Below, one piece after another: positions 31,161 through 39,370 of a stretch of DNA of 63,805 nucleotides. The notes below the pieces were generated by a model. That model was given only the letters and a program-made list of their open reading frames with translations. It ran no database searches and had not been told where the DNA came from. The stretch is taken from NCBI GenBank assembly GCA_903887375.1, contig CAISPN010000019.1, forward strand, positions 1 through 63,805, written 5' to 3'. Within the stretch, counting starts at the first letter, position 1. The number at the start of each line of letters is the position of its first letter. The translations under genes were made by a program, and so were the position numbers. The DNA comes from an uncultured cyanobacterium. Its GTDB lineage: Bacteria > Cyanobacteriota > Cyanobacteriia > Cyanobacteriales > Microcystaceae.

Positions 31161-32099
31161 TCAAACTAGATGTTTTTCTTCAATACGATTTAACTCTAAT
31201 CTGAGCCTTTTCTCCCAAGTAGATATACCTATTTTGCGCGCGAGATAGTACAACAAGAGAAGCCACAAACCAAATCGCTTAACACGCCAGTATAGACAGG
31301 ACAATTTACTTTCTAATTCCAGTTGTATTTTTTGCAGAAAATCTATTTTTATAGGTGAATTGATACCTTGACTGTAGCCTTTTTTTGAGAGAAGATCTCC
31401 AGTTTTGGTTTCAATTAGTTGGATCTGCTGCTGGGAAAGTTTTCTTTTCCACTGAAAAACCAAGCTAGGATCGGGCAAGCTATAACTACTATTTTGAGGA
31501 TAACTAAGCATCTCCTCATCGTAGCTCACGCCAATAAAATTACATAATTTTTCTAGAGTATCAGTAACATTAATAATTAGATCTTCATAATGTATTTCTA
31601 TATATTGATTTTCAGAAAGTGACTTTTCGAGTTTGTCCCAAGTCTGTTCAGCCTCTATCCAACGATCTGGCCCTGTCCAAAGATTACCAGCCCAGCCCAT
31701 ATTCACGCAAGAAATTGCGACATCTCGAGGATCACGAATAATATGAATAAACTTAGCTTGGGGCCAAATTGACGGTAATTTATCAAAATAATGATGCACT
31801 GTTGCCCCAACTAATGGTTTTTGATTTTGTTCTTGTTTTTGAATTAAAAAACTGTTGACAAGCTCTCTATAGTTTAAATTTTTATCAATACAAAAACCAG
31901 CAGAAAGAAAGATACGATTTGTACTGAGCCACTGGCAATAGAAATCCAGATTGGGAAAACAACCTTCTTCTGTAATCAGTTCAACTGAGTAGTCAAATTC
32001 GTAGTTGAAAGCTACTTGGGGGTGATGATCTAACATGAGTCTGAGTAAAGTAGTCCCAGATCTTTCCGCTCCAACCAAAAAAATCGGCTTTTCAATCAT
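31161..32099 (-). CDS. Sulfotransferase-family protein
   Basis: A 312-residue PAPS-dependent sulfotransferase fold. The 5'-phosphosulphate loop is FLVGAERSGTTLLRLMLDHH (about 7-26) and the 3'-phosphate-binding segment is FIHIIRDPRDVAISCVN (about 127-143). Bacterial members sulphate sugars, lipids or secondary metabolites; the acceptor cannot be told. I start at ATG 32099 (MIEKPIFLVG), as a TTG six codons upstream lacks support. The C-terminus after the catalytic fold is basic and carries a hydrophobic stretch (FGLWLLLLYYLARK) that may attach the enzyme to a membrane. The TPR gene follows on the same strand. Confidence 0.82.
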   Translation of the reverse strand: MIEKPIFLVGAERSGTTLLRLMLDHHPQVAFNYEFDYSVELITEEGCFPNLDFYCQWLSTNRIFLSAGFCIDKNLNYRELVNSFLIQKQEQNQKPLVGATVHHYFDKLPSIWPQAKFIHIIRDPRDVAISCVNMGWAGNLWTGPDRWIEAEQTWDKLEKSLSENQYIEIHYEDLIINVTDTLEKLCNFIGVSYDEEMLSYPQNSSYSLPDPSLVFQWKRKLSQQQIQLIETKTGDLLSKKGYSQGINSPIKIDFLQKIQLELESKLSCLYWRVKRFGLWLLLLYYLARKIGISTWEKRLRLELNRIEEKHLV

Positions 32100-32429
32100 T
32101 TGTATTGTTCTTATCAATTGCTTTGATAGTTAATATTTATAGCTAGCTATTGTATAAATTTATATTAAAACGAACCATTGTTTTGTTTTCTAGCTTTCTT
32201 TTTATTAAAAATTTAGACCTTAAAGATGCAACAAGAGTGTCTTGAAAAGTATTTAAATATACAAAATTTAGCCTTGCCATATCTTGCATGATTTCTCAAC
32301 TAGCTCAAGCAACAATCATATTAAAACATAAATACTATATATTTAGTTATAGTGGCTTTAATTTTTCTAATGGTATAAACTGAAATACAAACTACAATAC
32401 AAACTACAATCTTAGTGCTATTTGAATCT
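32100..32429. other. AT-rich intergenic region, no gene seen
   Basis: This 330-bp gap between two minus-strand genes is very AT-rich and has no credible coding frame. Apart from a short tandem repeat near its right end I see no structured RNA, terminator or mobile-element end. It should contain the promoter of the sulfotransferase gene. Confidence 0.5.
32385..32410. repeat. Short tandem repeat, 12-bp unit x 2.2
   Basis: The unit ATACAAACTACA occurs twice in direct succession (32385-32396 and 32397-32408) with two more matching bases. It lies just downstream of the DUF3782 gene and may be slippage-derived. Confidence 0.8.
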
Positions 32430-33062
32430 TTACCAACTGCTAGGTTTAAAACTTTCATCATTAATAATAGCCACAGTATCTCCGCTTGGCTTAATTACAA
32501 ATAATCCTTTTCTATAGGCGTAGCGATCTATCCCGTCATTGATTTCAATGCCAGCTACTGCTCCGTAGGCTTTAAAGTTTTTAAAATGGGGAAAAGCTAT
32601 TTTAAATTTAGTTAATCTTTCTAGAAATTCATCTACATCTTCTTGTGATAATTTGGATTTACATTCAACTAGAACCAATTCAGTTTCATCTACTGCCAAA
32701 ATATCTATTTCCATAGCAATATTTTCTCTTCTAGATCTTGCCCTAGGATAAACTTCCTTGACATCTATACCCCTAGCTTGAAACATCCTAATAACTGCAG
32801 GCTCTACTCGTTCTTCTACAAAGCGACCCCAGCGGGTAGTGAGGCTATCTACTGCTTTACTTGTTCTTTCTACGGTTTTTTTAAGCTCTGCCATAGAGCG
32901 ATCTGCTTCTACTTTACGACGCTCATCTTCAGTTTTACGACGTTCATCTTCTGCCTTAGATGCAGCAAATAAACGATCTATTTCAGCTGCTCGACGTTCT
33001 GCTTCGGCTTGAGAGGCTCTAAAGAGTTCATAAATATCTTCAATAGTTATTGGTTTACTCAT
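32430..33062 (-). CDS. DUF3782 protein, PD-(D/E)XK nuclease-like
   Basis: A 210-residue protein: the first 80 residues form a charged coiled coil (repeats like DERRKTEDERRKVEADRS), followed by a restriction-like core with MEIDILAVDETELVLVECKS (about 117-136), where Asp and the E-C-K triad fit the PD-(D/E)XK motif. DUF3782 proteins are common and multicopy in cyanobacteria; their substrates are not established. It stands alone on the minus strand, divergent from the exported CTERM protein. Confidence 0.82.
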   Translation of the reverse strand: MSKPITIEDIYELFRASQAEAERRAAEIDRLFAASKAEDERRKTEDERRKVEADRSMAELKKTVERTSKAVDSLTTRWGRFVEERVEPAVIRMFQARGIDVKEVYPRARSRRENIAMEIDILAVDETELVLVECKSKLSQEDVDEFLERLTKFKIAFPHFKNFKAYGAVAGIEINDGIDRYAYRKGLFVIKPSGDTVAIINDESFKPSSW

Positions 33063-33171
33063 TGATTTAGATTGCCTTACATAACTTCGATTATAACCAA
33101 TATTTTAATACTATCCTAAGAGGTATAAGAATCTACTAAATACATATATACTATGTATAGCAATATGTGGC

Positions 33172-33215
33172 ATTATGGCCAAGATTTCGCTATAATCTTG
33201 GCCATAATCTTTTTT
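33172..33215 (+). promoter_or_regulatory. Perfect 15-bp inverted repeat plus T-run in the leader of the CTERM gene
   Basis: ATTATGGCCAAGATT (33172-33186) is the exact reverse complement of 33194-33208, with a 7-nt loop TCGCTAT, and CTTTTTT follows. In form it is an intrinsic terminator, but no plus-strand gene lies upstream within 2.8 kb, and the ribosome site AGGA of the next gene starts at 33217. A transcription attenuator or stability element of the CTERM gene is the likeliest reading. Confidence 0.75.
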
Positions 33216-33227
33216 CAGGAAAAATCC

Positions 33228-33893
33228 ATGTCGAAAAAAATAGTGCTTACTAATTCTGCAAGCTTAATCCCTGCTCTGATAGTTAGTTTAATCGCCGCTG
33301 TTAACTCTTATGATCGGGCAGAGGCTTTAGTTTACAATGCCACATATAAAACTACTGCAAAAACACACTACGGCAATCCCTATGCTGATAATGTTACAGA
33401 AGGAACAGCAGTTACGGTAACTATGGCTCTAGATAATGGTGGTAATTCTATTGCTAACCAAACCTGGACTTCTAGTGACTTTAAGAGTATCACCTTTGCT
33501 TTTGGAAATGGAATCTCTACAACTTTTGGTTCATCTTTAAGTAACGGAACTTCCGGTATTTTCCAAACAAATTCTTCAGGCATATTGATTTCAGTACCTT
33601 CTAATTGGTCGGATCGCAGTGGCGATGTTATATCAACTAATTCCACAGAAAGTCCTGTTTCGTGGTTTATGAACGGATATAACGATAAGTACTACACTAG
33701 TCAAAATGGTAATGGTAAAAGCGTTGGATTCCCTGATAGAGTTGCAAATACTGTCGCAACAAATTGGACTATTGCATCAACTACTCCAGCAACTCCAGTA
33801 CCCTTTGAATTTTCCCCTGAGCAAGGATTTATCTTAGGTGTTCCTCTATTTTTAGGTTTGAGAAAGCTTAAGAAAAAAAGAGCAGTCCAATAG
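33228..33893 (+). CDS. Exported protein with PEP-CTERM-like sorting tail
   Basis: A 221-residue protein with an N-terminal signal (about residues 12-33, hydrophobic IPALIVSLIAAV), a Ser/Thr/Asn/Gly-rich beta-type mature part, and a C-terminal tripartite tail: VPFEFSPEQG motif, hydrophobic FILGVPLFLGL, basic RKLKKKRA. This is the cyanobacterial PFE-type variant of PEP-CTERM sorting signals, processed by exosortase-like enzymes and linked to extracellular matrix. I chose ATG 33228 for its AGGA ribosome site seven bases upstream; the frame extends 25 codons further but through the hairpin. Function of the mature domain is unknown. Confidence 0.78.
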   Translation: MSKKIVLTNSASLIPALIVSLIAAVNSYDRAEALVYNATYKTTAKTHYGNPYADNVTEGTAVTVTMALDNGGNSIANQTWTSSDFKSITFAFGNGISTTFGSSLSNGTSGIFQTNSSGILISVPSNWSDRSGDVISTNSTESPVSWFMNGYNDKYYTSQNGNGKSVGFPDRVANTVATNWTIASTTPATPVPFEFSPEQGFILGVPLFLGLRKLKKKRAVQ

Positions 33894-33911
33894 ATCTTGA
33901 GTGAGTACTAG

Positions 33912-33947
33912 TAGCCCATCTTCTCGTTAAAAGAGGTGGGCTATTTT
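33912..33947 (+). terminator. Intrinsic terminator of the CTERM gene
   Basis: TAGCCCA (33912-33918) pairs with TGGGCTA (33937-33943), extended by wobble pairs, then TTTT. It starts 18 bp after the stop and ends the monocistronic transcript before the ABC ATPase gene. Confidence 0.65.
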
Positions 33948-34003
33948 GGTTCTATTTGATTTGCTATACTTTTAGGGTTGTTTATTAGAGATAAAAAACC
34001 TCA

Positions 34004-35104
34004 GTGGGGAAGGTTGTTTTAGAAAAGATAGAGAAAGTATTTCCCAAAACTGGCAATTCCCATATCAAAATATTGGATTCAATCGATCTTTGCGTAGAAG
34101 AAGGAGAGTTTCTTGTATTGGTTGGCCCTTCTGGTTGTGGCAAAAGTACATTGTTGAGGCTCATTGCCGGACTAGATCAGCCAACTAGAGGAAAGATCTA
34201 CATTGGAGATCGTCTGGTCAATGATCTAGCACCTAAAGAGCGCCAAGTATCGATGGTCTTTCAAAACTATGCCCTCTATCCTCACCTAAACGTCTACGAT
34301 AACATTGCCTTTGGACTGCGCAGATTATCTAAATCTGTCTCTTGGTGGCGCATGAACAAAACCCAAAGACAGCATATAGATTTAAAGGTTCGTTCGGTTG
34401 CCAGTATGTTACAGATTGAACCATTACTCAAACGTAGGCCAGCCCAACTCTCTGGTGGTCAAAAGCAAAGAGTTGCCCTAGCAAGAGCCATTGCCCATTC
34501 ACCCCAGGTTTTCCTGTTAGATGAGCCTCTTTCTAATTTAGATGCCCAGCTTAGGGCAGAAACGCGCAGCCAAATCGTCAATCTTCAAAAAAAACTTTCT
34601 GTAACCACGATCTATGTTACCCATGACCAGGTAGAAGCTATGACTATGGGCAATAGGATAGCCGTTCTAAATCATGGAGTGTTGCAGCAGATTGATACGC
34701 CTTCAAATATCTATAACCATCCAGCTAATCGTTTTGTTGCTGAATTTATAGGTTCGCCTATGATGAATTTCCTCACTATAGATCTTGAAGGTGAATTATC
34801 TAGATCCTTAAAGATTAAATTACCAAAAGCAGAGCGATCTAAAGTAACTCTAGGTATTCGTCCTGAACATCTGAAAATAGATCCTCTGGCTGGAGATTGC
34901 AAAGCCCAGATAGAGGGAATTGAACTTCTAGGAGCTGATGCTTATCTGTTTGTTCGTTTGTTGGGAGAAAATGATGTACTTTGGCAAGTTAGAGTATCTC
35001 CTAGCAATACCTATAAAAATGGAGATCTAATCTGGTTAAATATTGAGCCAGAGCGTATTCATCTATTTGATTTGCGCTCTGGCCAGGCATTTAATCTTGA
35101 GTAG
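34004..35104 (+). CDS. CUT1-type ABC transporter ATP-binding protein (MalK/UgpC/MsmX-like)
   Basis: A 366-residue ATPase with Walker A GPSGCGKSTLLRL (about 43-55), Q-loop VFQNYALYPHL, signature LSGGQKQRVALARA, Walker B VFLLDEPLSNLDA, the H-loop His, and a C-terminal TOBE-type domain with IRPEHLKIDP. This long form serves carbohydrate importers; it can power several permeases when encoded alone, as here. GTG at 34004 is the start (MGKVVLEKIEKVF matches homologues). No binding-protein or permease genes are nearby. It overlaps the 3' end of the S1 gene by 14 bp. Confidence 0.93.
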   Translation: MGKVVLEKIEKVFPKTGNSHIKILDSIDLCVEEGEFLVLVGPSGCGKSTLLRLIAGLDQPTRGKIYIGDRLVNDLAPKERQVSMVFQNYALYPHLNVYDNIAFGLRRLSKSVSWWRMNKTQRQHIDLKVRSVASMLQIEPLLKRRPAQLSGGQKQRVALARAIAHSPQVFLLDEPLSNLDAQLRAETRSQIVNLQKKLSVTTIYVTHDQVEAMTMGNRIAVLNHGVLQQIDTPSNIYNHPANRFVAEFIGSPMMNFLTIDLEGELSRSLKIKLPKAERSKVTLGIRPEHLKIDPLAGDCKAQIEGIELLGADAYLFVRLLGENDVLWQVRVSPSNTYKNGDLIWLNIEPERIHLFDLRSGQAFNLE

Positions 35105-36071
35105 CAGCAACAACTAGATCTTCATCTTCTTCAAAAGCTGGAGGAATTTCTTCAACTTGTGGTTCTTCTAGAGCTGCTTTGAGTTTTTCGCGATATCTTT
35201 GGGCCATCTCTTGGGCTTTTTCAAAAACCAATTCTCGGTTATTGAGCATATCACCTGGTTCAGGCTCTAGTTGTTTAGTTGAAAGAGAAATTCTGCCTCT
35301 TTCAGCATCCAAATCAATAATCATCACCTTGATTTCATCATTGACATTTAAAACAGTATTTGGCGTGTCAATATGCTCGTGGGATATCTCCGAAATATGA
35401 AGTAAGCCACTAACTCCACCAATGTCAATAAAGGCGCCATAGGGCTTGATTCCTTTGACTGTTCCACTAACAACCTGGGTCAGCTCAAGTCCATGCATTT
35501 TTCTTTCAACCAAAGCCCTTCTATGGCTCAAAACTAGACGATTTTTTTCCTCATCGACCTCTAGAAATTTCAAAGGAAGATCTTCTCCTACTAGATCATC
35601 TTTGCTATCACGCAGACTGATATGAGAGCCAGGAATAAAGCCGCGTAGTCCTTCAATCCTTACTAGAGCCCCGCCACGATTGGTTGAAAATACATTGGCT
35701 CTGACAGTTGCATCTTCAGCTTGCAATTGACGTACTCTTTCCCAAGCTCTTTGATATTCAATACGACGAATAGAGAGAGTGAGCTGTCCTTCTTCATTCT
35801 CATCAGTGAGGATATAGAATTCTCTAGTTTCATTGGGCTGAAGAACCTCTAGAGGATCATCGACGCGATTAATGGACATTTCCTGAATTGGAATAAAAGC
35901 AGCAGTCTTAGCTCCAATATCAATCAAAGCCCCTCTAGGTTCTATATTAAATACAGTTCCAGCTACTATATCCCCAGGGCTAAAATGATAGTCATATTGA
36001 TCTAAACGTGCAGCAAAATCATCATAATTAAAACCAATTTCCCGAGTAGGCGCTATTTTTTGAGATATCAT
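35091..36071 (-). CDS. rpsA: 30S ribosomal protein S1
   Basis: A 326-residue protein with three S1 RNA-binding domains, starting at FSPGDIVAGTVFNIEPRGAL (about 32-51), ATVRANVFSTNRGGALV (about 120-136) and VVSGTVKGIKPYGAFIDIGG (about 204-223), and an acidic tail. The three-domain size is normal for cyanobacteria and plastids, where S1 recruits mRNA. I start at MISQKIAPTREIGF (36071), in line with homologues; an in-frame ATG at 36089 would add six residues. The leader holds a strong AGGAGGTG site that serves a short upstream frame ending at this start codon. Confidence 0.94.
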   Translation of the reverse strand: MISQKIAPTREIGFNYDDFAARLDQYDYHFSPGDIVAGTVFNIEPRGALIDIGAKTAAFIPIQEMSINRVDDPLEVLQPNETREFYILTDENEEGQLTLSIRRIEYQRAWERVRQLQAEDATVRANVFSTNRGGALVRIEGLRGFIPGSHISLRDSKDDLVGEDLPLKFLEVDEEKNRLVLSHRRALVERKMHGLELTQVVSGTVKGIKPYGAFIDIGGVSGLLHISEISHEHIDTPNTVLNVNDEIKVMIIDLDAERGRISLSTKQLEPEPGDMLNNRELVFEKAQEMAQRYREKLKAALEEPQVEEIPPAFEEDEDLVVAATQD

Positions 36072-36119
36072 TATATATTTTTTTCCCATTCACAATTTCC
36101 CAAGAAGGCTGCACCTCCT
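36071..36119 (-). promoter_or_regulatory. rpsA leader: strong Shine-Dalgarno and short upstream frame
   Basis: On the minus strand AGGAGGTG (36119-36112) is followed after eight bases by TTG (36103), opening a ten-codon frame that ends in TAA at 36073-36071 overlapping the rpsA ATG as TAATG. The strong site is too far from rpsA's own start (over 40 nt). Coupled re-initiation could set S1 synthesis. It is inferred from spacing alone. Confidence 0.35.
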
Positions 36120-36254
36120 GATAGGGCGGCTTTAGCAGCTTCTCACGGCAGGATAAATATTATCTTTTTAACCGGATCTACAATTTTAACAGGTTTTTTT
36201 CTTGTTTTAAAAGAGTCAGTACCCAAAAACTTGATTAAATTAGACAATTCTTTA

Positions 36255-36328
36255 CGGGATTGACGGGGCTCGAACCCGCAACTTCCGCCGTGACAGGGCG
36301 GTGCTCTAACCAATTGAACTACAATCCC
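36255..36328 (-). tRNA. trnD-GUC: tRNA-Asp (GUC)
   Basis: A 74-nt cloverleaf on the minus strand: acceptor GGGATTG/CAATCCC, D arm with AATTGGTTAGAGC, anticodon loop CTGTCAC with GTC, T arm GCGGGTTCGAGCCCCGT, discriminator G. CCA is not encoded. A consensus promoter lies just upstream (36378-36349). Confidence 0.97.
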
Positions 36329-36348
36329 AATTTTTAGTTCGTTTTACA

Positions 36349-36378
36349 ACTATAACAAAACCTTTTGGAGTTTGTCAA
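36349..36378 (-). promoter_or_regulatory. Sigma-70-type promoter of tRNA-Asp
   Basis: Minus strand -35 TTGACA (36378-36373, perfect consensus), 18-bp spacer, -10 TATAGT (36354-36349). Transcription would begin about 36342, some 14 nt before the mature tRNA. Confidence 0.75.
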
Positions 36379-36385
36379 TTTTTTT

Positions 36386-36415
36386 TTGCACTTTTGGCAA
36401 GCAAACAATTATAGT
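36386..36415 (+). promoter_or_regulatory. Possible promoter of the Gly-rich secreted protein gene
   Basis: A good -10 TATAGT (36410-36415) is preceded at 18 bp by TTGCAC (36386-36391), a poor -35. It is the best candidate in the gap and lies 48 bp before the ATG at 36464. Confidence 0.35.
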
Positions 36416-36463
36416 AAAATTCATTATTTGGTAAAGGCTATTTGAGGGAAACTGTATATATCC

Positions 36464-37834
36464 ATGAAAAAATTGCAAATTCTTTGTATTTCGGCTCTTT
36501 TACTTTTGGCTTTTGGCGATAACTATAGAGTTAAAGCCGATCAGATACTAGGCTCTGACGGGAAAAATGGGGTTAATGGTAAAGATGGAAAAAATGGGGA
36601 AAACAGAGATGGTATCACCATTTTTTTATCTAACGATCCGGTCAATCTAGATCTAACAGGACAAAAGGGCTATCCAGGAGAAGATGGTACGATTGGAGAA
36701 TCGGCAGTTTGCCCTGCTAAATTGTCATCTAGTCAAGAGAATATGCAAGGAGCCAATGGTGGCAGCGGCGGCAACGGTGGCAACGGTGGTAATGGTGGCA
36801 ATGGCGGAGCAGTGACCCTCTATACAACTAATCCAGCTCTTCTAAAGAGAGTATTTATTAACTCGGCTGGGGGAGTAGGCGGCAATGGTGGCAATGGTGG
36901 CAGTGGTGGATCTGGCTGCAACTGCCCTGAGCCTTTTGTTTCTCTCCAGTCCTGTCAGGGAAGTCCGGGTGATTCTGGTTATAGTTGTTCAACTAAGCAG
37001 TATAGATGCATCTCTGGTCGAAGCGGAGTCAATGGTAGCAAAGGAGTAAGTGGTAGCAGTGGATTACCTGGCACTTTAACAGTAATTAATTCCAATCAGC
37101 CTTTAGTAGAAGATCAAACCAATGCCAGCGTCACTTTTAAACAACTCAAAGAAAATGGCTATACTCTTTCTAAAAATGTTTGGGAAATCAAAAACGGTGC
37201 CCGCTCGATCTTGGCACCTAATTCTACAGTACAGGATCAATATAGATATCTAACCAGTCGTTCAGAATATTCTTTTTTAATGGTTTGGAATACTACTAGA
37301 CCTTTTGAGCGTTTTGCCGATCAAGTTGTCACCTTGAAACTCAAAGATAATCCTAATCCAACTATAGATTACAAAATACCTGATGGGGTTTGGATAGATG
37401 CCAAAGCACAAAAGCAAAACAAAAGAACTGATTTGATTGTCTACAATGCCCTATTGAAAGAAGAAGCAATTCAATTGGAAATTGTCAAACTTGTAGGTAA
37501 AGAAGCAAATCTCCAGTTAGTGGTTGTAGATAATGCCAACGTCTCAGATCTAGTCAATACACAATGGGAAGCAATAATCAAAACCAGTAGATCAGATCCT
37601 CGTTTTCGTGCTACAGAAGACTACATTACCAGATACCAAGGACCAGTTCCCTCTAGATTGATTGATAATAAAGGCAATCTCTTTACTCTCAATCTAGGCC
37701 AATTGCAGCTTAACTCAAAAGAGCTAAGAAATGGTGTAGGCATTTTGATCAAACTTAAGGTTAAACGCTCGATGGGTAACTATATGGCGCAACAGAATTT
37801 GAAATATGAAAATCTTCTGCAAGATGGCAGATAG
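36464..37834 (+). CDS. Exported glycine-rich, collagen-like protein
   Basis: A 456-residue protein. After a signal peptide (LQILCISALLLLAFGDNYRVKA) come Gly-X-Y-like stretches (GKNGVNGKDGKNGEN) and polyglycine/Asn runs (GGSGGNGGNGGNGGNGGA near 103-120 and GGNGGNGGSGGSG near 143-155), a Cys-rich patch with CNCPEPF and CISGRSGVNGSKG, then a 230-residue globular C-terminal domain without recognised family. It is probably an extracellular or envelope structural protein. The GGN repeats are encoded by GGTGGCAAT-type codons prone to slippage. The lipoprotein gene follows after 114 bp on the same strand. Confidence 0.82.
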   Translation: MKKLQILCISALLLLAFGDNYRVKADQILGSDGKNGVNGKDGKNGENRDGITIFLSNDPVNLDLTGQKGYPGEDGTIGESAVCPAKLSSSQENMQGANGGSGGNGGNGGNGGNGGAVTLYTTNPALLKRVFINSAGGVGGNGGNGGSGGSGCNCPEPFVSLQSCQGSPGDSGYSCSTKQYRCISGRSGVNGSKGVSGSSGLPGTLTVINSNQPLVEDQTNASVTFKQLKENGYTLSKNVWEIKNGARSILAPNSTVQDQYRYLTSRSEYSFLMVWNTTRPFERFADQVVTLKLKDNPNPTIDYKIPDGVWIDAKAQKQNKRTDLIVYNALLKEEAIQLEIVKLVGKEANLQLVVVDNANVSDLVNTQWEAIIKTSRSDPRFRATEDYITRYQGPVPSRLIDNKGNLFTLNLGQLQLNSKELRNGVGILIKLKVKRSMGNYMAQQNLKYENLLQDGR

Positions 37835-37948
37835 ACAAGGCAAATTGCATGAAATATAACAGTAGGTAACAATAGAAAATTTTCTCAAGGCAAATTGGCT
37901 TTGTAAATGCTAGTGTGGTTAAGAAAATAGTTTTTAGAGATTGACTCA

Positions 37949-38461
37949 ATGCTAATACAGATCCGTAAATCTTTAGTTGTTTTCTTCTCTGTAGCATTAC
38001 TTTTGCTGACTTCTTGCGCTCAGACTAGCCCTTCTCGCTATCAAGCAGTCCAACAGCAAAGTAGTAAAAAAGGTGCTACTGCCGTAGTTCGTCAATCATT
38101 AAAAGGGGGAGAATTTAACAGTTTCTTTCCTGCCGAGCAAGATGGTTATAAACGCGTCTATACTCAAGAGAAAAAAGGCTTTGCTGAGGCTAAATTGAGC
38201 AAAGATGGCAAAGATTTAGCTGTAATGGCTATATCTGACACTCTCAATATGCCGCTTGCTAAAGCTAAATTTGCTGATAGTACCAAAAAAATCGCCGGCT
38301 ACCCAGCAGTTGAACAGGGAACTTCTACTACTGCTCTTTTGGTAGGAGATCGCTATCAAGTTAAAGTTCTTTCTCGCAGCCCTTCTTTTACAGCTAAAGA
38401 TCGCGCAGCTTGGTTAGAGAAATTTAAGTTAAGCGAATTAGCTAAGCTGGTAAAAAAATAA
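37949..38461 (+). CDS. Lipoprotein of unknown function
   Basis: A 170-residue protein with a clear lipobox: hydrophobic VVFFSVALLLLTSC, acylation Cys23. The mature part is basic (KKGATAVVRQSLKGGEF) with a compact fold ending in AAWLEKFKLSELAKLVKK. It resembles small cyanobacterial lipoproteins of unknown role. It is followed after 21 bp by the gene at 38483 on the same strand, so the two may be co-expressed. Confidence 0.82.
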   Translation: MLIQIRKSLVVFFSVALLLLTSCAQTSPSRYQAVQQQSSKKGATAVVRQSLKGGEFNSFFPAEQDGYKRVYTQEKKGFAEAKLSKDGKDLAVMAISDTLNMPLAKAKFADSTKKIAGYPAVEQGTSTTALLVGDRYQVKVLSRSPSFTAKDRAAWLEKFKLSELAKLVKK

Positions 38462-38482
38462 CAACAGGTGAGATGAAGTTAA

Positions 38483-39370
38483 ATGAATAAACCTATTTTT
38501 GAACTAGTTGATCAACTCCCTACCAACAACCTGACTACTAAGGTACTGGGAATGCTAGATTTTGTGGCCCCCGGTCAATGGAAAAATCTAGTTGGATTTG
38601 ACAATACAATACGTGCGGTAACCGGCGAAACTGATGAAGCCCTAATTCAACAAATCGGAGAACGAGCAGTTCAGCTCTATAATGACCCATCACAGGGCTA
38701 TCAAAGAGCTATGTGGCTTTATCAAACTGTCGATACCTCGGATCGACTTTTAGCTAGTAGTGTATTGGCCAATAAAGTAGGCGAGACAATTCCCCTATTG
38801 GGTTTTATCGGCAATATCACTCTCAAATCTCAAAAAGCCCAAACTATAGATTTTGCCAGTAAGTTAATTGCTGAGCTTCTGGCTTTCTGTCAGATCAATG
38901 GTATTCCAGGAGATAGCATTGGGGATTTTGTAGCTGCTCTTGCTGATTACAGCGGAGAATCCTTGATTCGTATAGCTGGACTAATTTGTTTAGATGGTCT
39001 AATTCCTTTAGGTCCAAGTTTCCTAGACCAATCTCTTTCTACTATTTCTGGTCTAGATGGGCGAGAGTTGCAAGAAAACCCAACATTCAAAAGTATCAGC
39101 TCTCTTGTTCCAGGAGGAGATTCAGCCGGCCAACTTGCATTTGTAGGTGAAAGTCTAGATTCGGTTAAAGGTTGGATGGGTGGATTTGTTGATGAGCGTA
39201 GTCTCACTCGAGAGAGCCTTTTAGGTCCTCTCAAGGGATTTGTAGATTTCTCTGAAGATAAATTGGATTATCTGGCTGCTTTTCTAGATATTAGTACTAA
39301 TTACTATGAGCATACTGGAACGCAAACTTTAGCTAGAAGATTGATTGAAAGAGCTGTTGCAGAAATCTAG
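38483..39370 (+). CDS. Conserved hypothetical protein
   Basis: A 295-residue, mainly helical soluble protein. Sequence shows amphipathic helices throughout (for example TIDFASKLIAELLAFCQING) and no membrane segment or catalytic motif. It looks like a cyanobacterial family of unknown function, but I cannot name it. It follows the lipoprotein by 21 bp. Its last 42 bp overlap the 3' end of the RsbW-like gene on the other strand, the longest such overlap in the window. Confidence 0.7.
   Translation: MNKPIFELVDQLPTNNLTTKVLGMLDFVAPGQWKNLVGFDNTIRAVTGETDEALIQQIGERAVQLYNDPSQGYQRAMWLYQTVDTSDRLLASSVLANKVGETIPLLGFIGNITLKSQKAQTIDFASKLIAELLAFCQINGIPGDSIGDFVAALADYSGESLIRIAGLICLDGLIPLGPSFLDQSLSTISGLDGRELQENPTFKSISSLVPGGDSAGQLAFVGESLDSVKGWMGGFVDERSLTRESLLGPLKGFVDFSEDKLDYLAAFLDISTNYYEHTGTQTLARRLIERAVAEI

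Noticed and set aside
36060-36263. A 67-codon plus-strand frame between rpsA and tRNA-Asp
   Set aside because: It runs through the rpsA leader and part of the tRNA, lacks a ribosome site and resembles nothing known.
37838-37898. Direct repeat CAAGGCAAATTG flanking 37838-37898
   Set aside because: A single short repeat pair in an AT-rich gap; no mobile-element content lies between the copies.
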